DNA of 10,936 bases. Origin: Treponema sp. Lineage in GTDB: Bacteria; Spirochaetota; Spirochaetia; Treponematales; Treponemataceae. The stretch spans positions 1-10,936 of the forward strand of contig JABUUX010000288.1 of NCBI GenBank assembly GCA_021442965.1. The letters run 5' to 3'. Shown here one piece after another: positions 1 to 6,902 of the stretch (positions within the stretch are counted from its first letter, which is position 1; each line of letters begins with the position of its first letter). The notes under the pieces are model-generated. The model had not been told where the DNA came from. It ran no database searches and saw only the letters and a program-made list of their open reading frames with translations. A program made the translations under genes and the position numbers.

Positions 1-13
1 ACGCAAACTTTAA

Positions 14-51
14 GATAAAAAGGGAATGCTATCTGCATGAACCTTTTTATC
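14..51. terminator. Probable bidirectional intrinsic terminator
   Basis: A perfect 10-bp inverted repeat pairs positions 14-23 (GATAAAAAGG) with 42-51 (CCTTTTTATC). Inside it a further 4-bp stem pairs ATGC at 26-29 with GCAT at 35-38 around a 5-nt loop. The GG/CC core is flanked by an A-run on one side and a T-run on the other, so either strand reads as a G/C-capped hairpin followed by a U-rich stretch. It lies 36 bp beyond the birA stop codon and is well placed to end birA transcription. It could also end a plus-strand gene lying left of the window. The U-run sits in the outer stem rather than beyond it, which weakens the case. Confidence 0.5.
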
Positions 52-86
52 CAATCTCCATTAAAACTATATATATATAAGTTTTT

Positions 87-1022
87 TTACAGTAAATATG
101 ATTCTCCAGGAGTAAGTCTTTTCAAATCTCCGCTTGAATTTTTAATAAGACAAAATCCACTGTCATCAACACCAGTAAAAATCCCCTGAAATCCGTCTGC
201 ACTGTTTTTTACATTTTTATTAATGTCACTGCAGTAATAATTCCATTCCGCTATAAGAATTTCAGGATATTTTAAAGCTTTACTTTCAATATCTTGGTAC
301 ATCACCAAAAATGTTTTTAAAAAATCTTTTCTGGAAAATTCATTCACGATATTGATTCCTACCCCAAGATTTATCCATTTTGTTCTGTTTCCGCTTACAA
401 ACACCTCATCAAGAACTCCTCCAACTTTTTCCTTTTCATTCCAAATTTCATTTGGCCATTTTAAATGAAAGGTTTTTCCTGTAAGTGCTTTTAAAGTATT
501 AGCCGAAGTTACCTGCGCTGCTAAAACCATTCTGTTAGATTTAGAAGCCGGCAAAGATACTTCAGAAACCAGAGTAAAAGCAAGACTACCTTCTTTACAA
601 ATCCATTTATTCCCTTTACGGTCTACACCTTTTGTCTGCCGGTCACAAGTAACAATAAGCGGAAAATTTCCAACTCCTCCATTTTTTTTATCATTATTCA
701 ATGTTTCAAATGCAATTTTTCTTGCTGCATCCATTGTTGATTCTGTTTCTTCAATATATTTTATTCTGCTTTCATTTTCTCCAAATTCAAAGGGAAGAAC
801 AGAATCAATTCTTTCAGAAACAAGTCGATATCCGGTCTTAGTTGATTCTATTTTATAACCAGAAGAAATAAGAGACTGAACAGCTTTCCAAACTGAAACT
901 CTGGAACAACCTGCAAGCTCTGCAAGTTCTTCCCCAGAAACTGCCTTTCCTGGTGTTTTTTTTAGTGAAGTTTTTAATAATTTCAATACAAAATTCTTTG
1001 TAGAATACTTTTCGTTACCCAT
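87..1022 (-). CDS. birA: Bifunctional biotin-[acetyl-CoA-carboxylase] ligase / biotin repressor BirA
   Basis: This cytoplasmic enzyme makes biotinyl-5'-AMP and transfers biotin to a lysine of biotin-dependent carboxylases or decarboxylases. Residues about 12-68 form a winged helix-turn-helix (ELAELAGCSRVSVWKAV region), so it is a regulator-type ligase and not a stand-alone enzyme. The catalytic core follows: EST at 94-96, the biotin/AMP loop at 129-140, KWPNEIW at 188-194, KVGG at 199-202 and GVGIN at 220-224. A small C-terminal SH3-like domain occupies about 275-311. Its 311 residues fit the bifunctional class. The usual GRGRRG loop reads GVDRKG here (132-137), and STN reads STM. The ATG at 1020-1022 has no visible Shine-Dalgarno sequence, and a palindrome at 1014-1040 spans the start. 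It is divergent from the symporter gene. I am sure of the family; the repressor role is inferred from the DNA-binding domain. Confidence 0.93.
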   Translation of the reverse strand: MGNEKYSTKNFVLKLLKTSLKKTPGKAVSGEELAELAGCSRVSVWKAVQSLISSGYKIESTKTGYRLVSERIDSVLPFEFGENESRIKYIEETESTMDAARKIAFETLNNDKKNGGVGNFPLIVTCDRQTKGVDRKGNKWICKEGSLAFTLVSEVSLPASKSNRMVLAAQVTSANTLKALTGKTFHLKWPNEIWNEKEKVGGVLDEVFVSGNRTKWINLGVGINIVNEFSRKDFLKTFLVMYQDIESKALKYPEILIAEWNYYCSDINKNVKNSADGFQGIFTGVDDSGFCLIKNSSGDLKRLTPGESYLL

Positions 1023-1040
1023 TGTTTATTCTAGGGTAAC
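1014..1040. promoter_or_regulatory. Candidate BirA operator (inverted repeat over the birA start)
   Basis: GTTACCC at 1014-1020 and GGGTAAC at 1034-1040 form a perfect 7-bp inverted repeat with a 13-nt A/T-rich spacer. Known BirA operators are inverted repeats of TTGTAAACC- or TGTTAACC-like half-sites separated by about 14-16 nt. The right half-site read outward-in (TGTTACCC) differs from TGTTAACC at one position. A TATGAT -10-like hexamer for birA lies just upstream (minus strand, 1045-1050), so the palindrome would cover the transcription start and the first codons, where a repressor would block autogenous transcription. In RNA the same repeat could fold into a hairpin with the ATG at the loop edge. 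The assignment is inference: the spacer is one base short of the usual range and no second copy was seen in the window. Confidence 0.4.
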
Positions 1041-1151
1041 ATAAATCATAAAAAACATCAATAAAACTTCATTTTTTCAGAAAAATTCTTACAAAAATAT
1101 AGAAATACTCCCCTTTACCCCGCTAAAATATATGAAAACTTGGAGGTTCTT
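1023..1151. promoter_or_regulatory. Divergent promoter region between birA and the symporter gene
   Basis: This 129-bp A/T-rich spacer must hold the start signals of both genes. Toward birA the best -10 is TATGAT (minus strand, 1045-1050), with no good -35. Toward the symporter, TAAAAT at 1124-1129 is a possible -10, about 28 bp before the ATG, but it also lacks a -35 at the usual spacing. TTCAGA (1076-1081) with TATAGA (1098-1103), spaced 16 bp, is a weaker alternative. The symporter ribosome site GGAGG is at 1142-1146. None of the promoter hexamers is convincing alone. Confidence 0.35.
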
Positions 1152-2705
1152 ATGCTTTTTCTAAAAATTGGTATTCTTATTGCTTATTTTGCTGTTTTAA
1201 TTGGTATTGGACTATATTGCCGTAAACATTCCACAGATGTAAATGGGTTTGTTCTTGGAGGACGATCTGTTGGCCCATGGCTTACAGCGTTTGCATATGG
1301 CACATCTTATTTTTCTGCGGTAGTTTTTGTTGGATATGCAGGACAGTTTGGATGGAAATATGGAATTTCTGCTACTTGGGCAGGAATTGGAAACTCCATT
1401 ATAGGTTCTTTATTAGCTTGGGTTATTCTGGGACGTCGTACAAGAATTATGACCCAGCATTTAAATTCTGCTACAATGCCACAGTTCTTTGAAAAACGGT
1501 TCAATTCTAAAACTCTGAAAATTTTTTCATCAGTTATAATTTTTATTTTTCTTATTCCGTATACAGCCTCTCTTTATAACGGTCTTTCAAGACTTTTTGG
1601 AATGGCATTTAATATAGATTATACGTGGTGCATTATTATTATGTCCGTACTGACTGCTATTTATGTTATAGCAGGAGGATACATGGCTACTGCGATCAAT
1701 GATTTTATCCAAGGAATTATTATGCTTGTTGGAATAACAGTTGTAGTTCTTGCTGTATTAAAAGGAAAAGGCGGCTTCATGGAAGCCTTGGATGGACTTG
1801 CAAAAATTGAAGATGCAACAGTATCAACTACTCCTGGTATCTTTGCAAGTTTTTTTGGTCCTGATCCTTTAAATCTTTTATTTGTAGTAATTCTTACATC
1901 TTTGGGAACTTGGGGGCTTCCTCAAATGGTACAAAAATTCTATGCTATAAAAAATGAAGCTTCTATAAAAAAAGGAACTATTATTTCAACAATTTTTGCA
2001 TTAATAGTTGCCGGTGGCTGTTACTTTTTAGGAGGTTTTGGACGTTTATTTAGTGATGTACTGAATGTTGGACCTAATGGTATTCCTGAAGGCGGATACG
2101 ATGCCATTATCCCTAAAATGTTGGAAACACTAAGTCCTGCATTAATTGCACTTGTTGTAGTTCTTGTACTTTCCGCTTCTATGTCTACCCTATCGTCACT
2201 TGTTATTGCATCAAGTTCAACACTTACAATTGACTTGATTGGCTCTGTAAAAAAAGATTTAAAAGAAAAAAACAAAGTATTTATAATGAGGGTTTTTATA
2301 GTTGTATTCATTGCAATTTCTGCAGTACTGGCACTTTTACAATATAAAAAAGATATTTCATTTATTGCACAACTAATGGGAGTTTCATGGGGAGCTCTTG
2401 CAGGAGCATTCCTTTCACCATTTTTATTCTCTCTTTATTGGAAAAAAACCTCAAAAGCAGCTTGTATTACCTGTTTTACTTTTGGTTCTGTTGTAATGAC
2501 TCTGAATATGTTCTTTAAACCTTTCTTTCCTGAAATTTTACGTTCACCTATTAACTGTGGTTCAGTGGTTATGATTGCAGGATTAATTATTGTACCTTTA
2601 GTTTCTTTATTTACACCAAAACCAGACAGCAAAATGATGGAAGAAACATTTGCCTGTTACAAAAAACACACAACAGTTGAACAGGCAACTGCATTAGGAG
2701 AATAA
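1152..2705 (+). CDS. Sodium:solute symporter family (SSS/SLC5) transporter
   Basis: This inner-membrane secondary transporter is expected to drive uptake of a small solute with the sodium gradient. It is 517 residues long with about 13 hydrophobic segments. The FVLGGRSVGPWLTAF motif (33-47) is the family signature after the first helix. The AGGYMATAINDFIQG stretch is the conserved segment seen in PutP and PanF. The serine-rich helix S-A-S-M-S-T-L-S-S at 341-349 matches the Na2 sodium site. I chose ATG at 1152 because GGAGG at 1142-1146 lies 5 nt before it; an in-frame TTG at 1140 overlaps that ribosome site and is unlikely. Its substrate cannot be read from the sequence: pantothenate, proline, sugar or organic-acid carriers all belong here. 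It is divergent from birA and converges on the tatD gene with 5 bp between stop codons. Confidence 0.9.
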   Translation: MLFLKIGILIAYFAVLIGIGLYCRKHSTDVNGFVLGGRSVGPWLTAFAYGTSYFSAVVFVGYAGQFGWKYGISATWAGIGNSIIGSLLAWVILGRRTRIMTQHLNSATMPQFFEKRFNSKTLKIFSSVIIFIFLIPYTASLYNGLSRLFGMAFNIDYTWCIIIMSVLTAIYVIAGGYMATAINDFIQGIIMLVGITVVVLAVLKGKGGFMEALDGLAKIEDATVSTTPGIFASFFGPDPLNLLFVVILTSLGTWGLPQMVQKFYAIKNEASIKKGTIISTIFALIVAGGCYFLGGFGRLFSDVLNVGPNGIPEGGYDAIIPKMLETLSPALIALVVVLVLSASMSTLSSLVIASSSTLTIDLIGSVKKDLKEKNKVFIMRVFIVVFIAISAVLALLQYKKDISFIAQLMGVSWGALAGAFLSPFLFSLYWKKTSKAACITCFTFGSVVMTLNMFFKPFFPEILRSPINCGSVVMIAGLIIVPLVSLFTPKPDSKMMEETFACYKKHTTVEQATALGE

Positions 2706-2710
2706 GACTG

Positions 2711-3502
2711 CTATCTTAAAAGGCTCTTTAAATTCAATTCAAGAAGCGATTCAGTTTCTTGAATTGATTTTCCTATTCCTTCTCCTATATCTTTATAAAT
2801 CCTTTTAATTAATGCAGGACTATTATCTGCTCCACCAAGCCATATTTCACCAGAAGGATTGTCTGTTTCAGGAAGAATAAGACTCTCGGGTGTTATTGTT
2901 AAAAAATCTTTTATAGTATCCGAATATTTCAGCTCACAACCAAAAGTAACATAAATTCCTCTTTCAATGAATTTTTTATAAATATCAATTGGACCGTCAT
3001 ACCAATGAATTACAGGTCTCACATTAGGAAAATCTTTTAAAACAGAAATTATTTCTTTTTCAGCTCCTTTCGTATGTAATACACAAATTTTCTTCCCTTC
3101 ATTTGCACTATCCAAAGCTATAAGTAAATGCATAAGCTGCAATTCAGGAGAAGATTCTTTTTCCCAAAAAAAATCCAGTCCTATTTCTGATATTATTTCA
3201 GACTCCTCATAGAAAGGTCTTAATAGATTAACAGCGTCATTTTCTTTCTTAGGAAGATATTTTAAATAAGACGGATGTACACCAAAAGAAACATTTACCA
3301 AATCATCAGCTTCTTCAAAAGAAAATCCTTTCCGTTCCGCAATACGAATAAATTCAGCTTTTATATTCAAATTTCTTTTGTAGGATTCTATGTTAACACT
3401 TGCTGAAAATGTTTTAATTTTATTTTTAATTATGCAAGAACAAACTTTCTCTATATCAAAATCTTCATAAAAATCCAGATGAGTATGAAAATCAAATAAC
3501 AA
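2711..3502 (-). CDS. TatD-family metal-dependent hydrolase
   Basis: This is an amidohydrolase-superfamily enzyme related to TatD/YcfH-type metal-dependent deoxyribonucleases; its real substrate is unknown. Numbered from the start used here (263 residues, the usual family length), all expected metal ligands are visible: H6 and H8 in DFHTHLD, E106 in EIGLD, H143 in VLHTKGA, H166 in IHWYDG and D214 in ETDNPSG. A GVHP motif at 74-77 is also typical. I place the start at the TTG of 3500-3502, because AAGAGGTGA lies just upstream at good spacing and the protein then begins MLFDFHTHLD like other members. An in-frame GTG at 3509-3511 falls inside that ribosome site. It is the last gene after thiQ, 30 bp downstream, and so probably belongs to the TPP-controlled operon. 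A role in thiamine salvage is possible but unsupported; general nucleic-acid or amide hydrolysis is equally likely. Confidence 0.88.
   Translation of the reverse strand: MLFDFHTHLDFYEDFDIEKVCSCIIKNKIKTFSASVNIESYKRNLNIKAEFIRIAERKGFSFEEADDLVNVSFGVHPSYLKYLPKKENDAVNLLRPFYEESEIISEIGLDFFWEKESSPELQLMHLLIALDSANEGKKICVLHTKGAEKEIISVLKDFPNVRPVIHWYDGPIDIYKKFIERGIYVTFGCELKYSDTIKDFLTITPESLILPETDNPSGEIWLGGADNSPALIKRIYKDIGEGIGKSIQETESLLELNLKSLLR
2734..2767. terminator. Hairpin in the convergent gene ends, possible terminator
   Basis: A perfect 12-bp inverted repeat pairs 2734-2745 (TCAATTCAAGAA) with 2756-2767 (TTCTTGAATTGA) around a 10-nt loop. After one mismatch, three more A-T pairs extend the base to 2730-2732 and 2769-2771. 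On the plus strand TTTT follows the stem and the hairpin begins 29 nt after the symporter stop codon, so it may end symporter transcription. It lies inside the last 20 codons of the convergent tatD gene because only 5 bp separate the two stop codons. The stem is A/T-rich and the T-tract is short, so termination strength is uncertain. Confidence 0.4.
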
Positions 3503-3532
3503 TTTTATCACCTCTTAAACTAGGTCTTACTT

Positions 3533-4177
3533 TCAAACTTGCAAGGTTTTTAATTTTACAATTCTGTCACTCATTCTTTCAGCTTCACTTAAATCATGAG
3601 TTACCATTATTGCAGTAAAACCAATTTCTTTCTGCCATAAACGAATCTGTTCTCCTAGTTTTAGCCTTAATTCAGAATCCAAAGCACTTAAAGGTTCGTC
3701 CATAAGAACAAGTTTTGGATAAGTAATCAAAGTTCTTGCAAGTGCAACTCTCTGTTTTTCTCCCCCAGAAAGAGTTTGAGGCATTCTATTGTCAAATCCC
3801 GCCAAATTAAACTCTTTAAGATATTCAGAAGCTTTACTTAATGCTGTCTTTTTTGATTCTCCTTTTGTAATTAATCCATAAGCGACATTCTGGACTACAT
3901 TCATATTATCAAAAAGTGCACCATTTTGAAAAATCATACCAATTTGTCGCTTAGACGGAGGAAGTTTTTCTATATGTTTACCGTCAAGTATTATTTCTAA
4001 ATTAATATCTTTATCATTTTTTTCAAGCCCTGCAATAATTCTAAGTATAGTTGATTTTCCAGACCCGGATGGTCCAACTAAACTTGTCATATTTCCTTTT
4101 TCACATTGAAAACTAAATTCAATTGGAATTTTTGAAAAAGTTTTATGAATACCTTTTACATTAAAATACGATGACAA
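3533..4177 (-). CDS. thiQ: Thiamine ABC transporter ATP-binding protein ThiQ
   Basis: This is the ATPase that powers thiamine/TPP import with ThiP and ThiB at the cytoplasmic face of the membrane. The 214-residue protein has every ABC motif: Walker A GPSGSGKS at 35-42, Q-loop Q84, signature LSGGEKQR at 136-143, Walker B LVLMDEP at 156-162, D-loop SALD at 164-167 and the switch histidine H194 in VTHD. The compact length without a C-terminal regulatory domain fits ThiQ. The start is a TTG at 4175-4177 with a strong GGAGG (4184-4188 on the opposite strand) 6 nt upstream; no ATG is available nearby. The gene lies 14 bp after thiP. The name rests on the short ABC type and on thiB and thiP as neighbours, since ATPases of different importers look alike. 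Confidence 0.93.
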   Translation of the reverse strand: MSSYFNVKGIHKTFSKIPIEFSFQCEKGNMTSLVGPSGSGKSTILRIIAGLEKNDKDINLEIILDGKHIEKLPPSKRQIGMIFQNGALFDNMNVVQNVAYGLITKGESKKTALSKASEYLKEFNLAGFDNRMPQTLSGGEKQRVALARTLITYPKLVLMDEPLSALDSELRLKLGEQIRLWQKEIGFTAIMVTHDLSEAERMSDRIVKLKTLQV

Positions 4178-4191
4178 TCAAAACCTCCGAT

Positions 4192-5874
4192 TTAATCTTT
4201 AAATCTATTATTTCCAATTTTTTCAGAAAAAATAAAAACTAAAAAGCATATAAGCCCCAGTATTGTTCCCGAAGCACAAGCAGTGTTAAATCTATATGAC
4301 CCGGATAGTCTGTATGTATAAAGGCTTAATGTTTGAAAATTTTTTAAAGAAAGCAGTAAAGGGAGTGTTGTATCTCCTGCACTGAATGCAAAGCAGAAAC
4401 CAAAAGAAGAAAAAAGACTTTTTCTAATCCATGGCAAAAGAACTCTAAAAACAAAATCTCTATAATTATTCGAAATAATAAGTCCTGCTTCATATACATT
4501 TTTAGGAACTTTTTTTATTGCTGTATTAATCTGTCTGTAACTAAGAGGCCAGAACAATGCACTTTGTAAAAGTATCAGTAAAATAATATTTCCTTTTTTA
4601 AATATTAAAGTAATTCCAAAACCTAAAACAACAGAAGAAACATTCATTGGAAGAAGAGAAACTATTTCAAAAAGCTTTTTTATTTTATCGTTTTTGAGAT
4701 TTTGTAAAGACAATGCATATACAGTTCCAATAAGTGTACATACAAATGCAGTACAAAATGACGTAATTAATGTAATTTCTACAGCTTTCCAAAAACTTTT
4801 TGATGAAAATAAAATTTTATAATGATTAAAAGAAAAGACATCCTTTCCGTTAATTCTGGCTGTAAAACCAGAAATTATTATTCCTGCAAAAGGAAGTATA
4901 AAAAAAATAATGACAAGAACAGAAATAATTACAAATAACAAAAGTTCTATGATTTTTGAAAGTTTACTCTGATACTCATATGATGAAATCCAAGGCAAAT
5001 CCTTTTTTTCAAAAGAGTTACCGGAATTTAAATTTTTATCATAAAAAAAGATATATACTCCACCACATAAAAAAGCAACTAAGGTTTCACATATTGCAAG
5101 TTTTGATGCGTATACATAATCTAAAGAAGTTTTTACAGCCTGAAAAATCTCTACTTCTAAAGTTACAGTACCAGGCGCAGAAAAAAGAAGAACCATCATA
5201 AAACTGAAGTAGCAAAATAAAAAAACAGGTATAACCGAAGATACAATCACCGGACTAAGTTTTGGTAAAGTAATTTTTAAAAAGATTTGACTTTCACAAG
5301 AACCTAAAACTCTTGCAGCCTCTTCTGTTTCACATGGAAGACTTTCCCAATATTTTGAAATCATAGTCATTATCAGAGGAAAATTATAAAAGCCCTGTGA
5401 AATCATAATTCCCCATTCTGAATAAAGAAATTTTGTATTATCTCCCCCCGAAAGAAAACTATAAACTTTATTAAATGAACCTGAAATTCCAAAAACCGAA
5501 ACAAAACCAAGAGCCGCTATTAAAACCGGAATACAAAGAGGAACTGCAGAAAACCCTTGTATAATTTTTTTAAATAAAAATCTTCTTTTAGCACAATAAA
5601 AAGAAAAAGGAAATCCAATAGCAAAAGCAACAAAAGTACTTCCTAACGCTATTTTTAATGTAAACAAAGTGATTTTAATAAGACTGTAAAAAGTATTTAT
5701 ACTGAATTTATTAGATTGTAAAAAACTTGAATCCCTTAAAAAAAAAGTAGGGAAAAATGAGGAAAGGAGTGGAATTAAAAAGCAAAGGAAAACAACTGTT
5801 GTTACAAAAAAAGACAAGGAAACTGTAATGAGTTTAATAAAATCATTCAGTTTCCTTTTTTTAAGGTTCTTCAT
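4192..5874 (-). CDS. thiP: Thiamine ABC transporter permease ThiP (fused two-domain)
   Basis: This is the membrane channel of the thiamine/TPP importer. Its 560 residues carry two binding-protein-dependent permease domains in tandem, about 12 hydrophobic helices in all. Each half has the EAA-type coupling loop that contacts the ATPase: EEAARVLGSCESQIFLKITLP at 184-204 and YEAG with a following LLP at 461-480. The C-terminal SAGDTTLPLLLSL stretch (498-510) and the LSLYTYRLSGSYR region (516-528) closely resemble E. coli ThiP. The fused arrangement and length are typical for ThiP. The ATG at 5872-5874 begins 8 bp after the thiB stop codon and lacks a clear Shine-Dalgarno sequence, which suggests translational coupling to thiB. 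It is co-transcribed with thiB and thiQ under the TPP riboswitch. Confidence 0.94.
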   Translation of the reverse strand: MKNLKKRKLNDFIKLITVSLSFFVTTVVFLCFLIPLLSSFFPTFFLRDSSFLQSNKFSINTFYSLIKITLFTLKIALGSTFVAFAIGFPFSFYCAKRRFLFKKIIQGFSAVPLCIPVLIAALGFVSVFGISGSFNKVYSFLSGGDNTKFLYSEWGIMISQGFYNFPLIMTMISKYWESLPCETEEAARVLGSCESQIFLKITLPKLSPVIVSSVIPVFLFCYFSFMMVLLFSAPGTVTLEVEIFQAVKTSLDYVYASKLAICETLVAFLCGGVYIFFYDKNLNSGNSFEKKDLPWISSYEYQSKLSKIIELLLFVIISVLVIIFFILPFAGIIISGFTARINGKDVFSFNHYKILFSSKSFWKAVEITLITSFCTAFVCTLIGTVYALSLQNLKNDKIKKLFEIVSLLPMNVSSVVLGFGITLIFKKGNIILLILLQSALFWPLSYRQINTAIKKVPKNVYEAGLIISNNYRDFVFRVLLPWIRKSLFSSFGFCFAFSAGDTTLPLLLSLKNFQTLSLYTYRLSGSYRFNTACASGTILGLICFLVFIFSEKIGNNRFKD

Positions 5875-5882
5875 ATAACATT

Positions 5883-6902
5883 TTATTCGTTAATGATATT
5901 CATTATATTTTGAACAACAGAATCAAGTTTTGAACAATCATAATCCAAAGTCTTTGCTGGTATTGGTGATGCAGTTTTATAACTATCCGGAAGCTCCACA
6001 TTTTTATTTACAGGAAACATCCACTGTGTTAAAGGTATGGCAGCCTGTGCTTCATCTGATATCAAAAATTCAATAAACATTTTAGCATATGTTTCATTTT
6101 TAGTTCCCGCAGTAATACCAGCCCCTTCCACTTGCATCACATGACCTTCTTCAAAAATAACAGCTTTAAACCTGTCTCCTTCTCCATACTCTACGTGGTA
6201 TGCAGGACTTGTAGTATAACTTGAAACAAGAGGAGCTTCTCCTTTAGTAAAAAGACCATAACCGGAACTCCAGCCAGGACTCATTGTAAGAATTGAGTTT
6301 TTAAGATTTCTCCAGTAGTCTTTGTACCCATCTCCAAAAACAGCATAAGTCCATGCGGCAAATCCTAGTCCTGGGGTACTTGTTCTTGGGTCCATAAGAA
6401 TAATCTTTCCTTCATATTCTTTATCACATAAATCAATTAATGATGATGGCATTTTATATTTAGAATCTGAATCAAAAATTATAGCAAAGTGACTGTAATC
6501 AAACGGAGTAAGTAACCAATCATTTCCAAGTGCAGATTCAAGACCCTCCAATATTACTTCTGAATTTTGGGGCTTGAAAGAAATAAGAATTCCTTCCTTT
6601 CTGGCTTTATAGACAAGATTATTATCAAGTCCTAAAAGAACATCACTTTGAGGAGCCGATTTTTCCGAAACAGCTTTAGAAAAAATCTGAGCGCCATCAC
6701 CGCAATCAACATAATTTACTTTAATACCTGTTTTCTGTTCAAATAAATCAGCAATTTCAGGTCCCGGTCCCCATTCACTGATAAATGAGTCATAGGTGTA
6801 AACAGTAACTTCCTTTTTTGAATCAGAATTATTCTTTGAACATCCTGAAAAAAAAGCCAACGATAAAAGAGAAAATAAAATAAAGACAGTGATTTTTTTC
6901 AT
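5883..6902 (-). CDS. thiB: Thiamine/TPP-binding lipoprotein ThiB (ABC transporter substrate-binding protein)
   Basis: This extracytoplasmic receptor captures thiamine, thiamine phosphate or TPP and delivers it to ThiP-ThiQ. Residues 1-20 form a signal peptide ending FFSG before Cys21, a relaxed lipobox of the kind seen in spirochaetes, so the 339-residue protein is probably lipid-anchored, unlike the soluble E. coli ThiB. The mature part matches ThiB closely from memory: TVYTYDSF with EWGPGPEI near the start, DVLLGLDNNL, TPFDYSHFA, DPRTSTPGLGFAAW and SPGWSSGYGLF. The ATG at 6900-6902 is preceded by GGAGGAAGG inside the TPP aptamer, so initiation is likely to be the controlled step. It is the first gene of thiB-thiP-thiQ-tatD. 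No thiamine biosynthesis gene is present, which agrees with vitamin scavenging but does not prove auxotrophy. Confidence 0.95.
   Translation of the reverse strand: MKKITVFILFSLLSLAFFSGCSKNNSDSKKEVTVYTYDSFISEWGPGPEIADLFEQKTGIKVNYVDCGDGAQIFSKAVSEKSAPQSDVLLGLDNNLVYKARKEGILISFKPQNSEVILEGLESALGNDWLLTPFDYSHFAIIFDSDSKYKMPSSLIDLCDKEYEGKIILMDPRTSTPGLGFAAWTYAVFGDGYKDYWRNLKNSILTMSPGWSSGYGLFTKGEAPLVSSYTTSPAYHVEYGEGDRFKAVIFEEGHVMQVEGAGITAGTKNETYAKMFIEFLISDEAQAAIPLTQWMFPVNKNVELPDSYKTASPIPAKTLDYDCSKLDSVVQNIMNIINE

Noticed and set aside
1..38. A possible minus-strand gene start at the left edge (ATG at 36-38, reading MQIAFPFYLKVC to the window end).
   Set aside because: Only 12 codons are visible, the ATG lies in a strong hairpin and no homology can be judged. 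The hairpin is better explained as a terminator.
69..80. A short TA-dinucleotide run after birA.
   Set aside because: Six units of TA in A/T-rich DNA is unremarkable and lies outside any gene or promoter that I can support.
2650..2691. Inverted repeat TTGCCTGTT/AACAGGCAA (21-nt loop) with an overlapping CAGTTG/CAACTG hairpin in the symporter coding end.
   Set aside because: It is inside the coding sequence, has no adjacent T-tract on the side needed, and the two foldings compete. It is a weaker terminator candidate than the hairpin at 2734-2767.
2711..3511. TatD considered as part of a Qat-like antiphage system, which also carries a TatD-family protein.
   Set aside because: None of the other Qat components is nearby; the neighbours are thiamine transporter genes.
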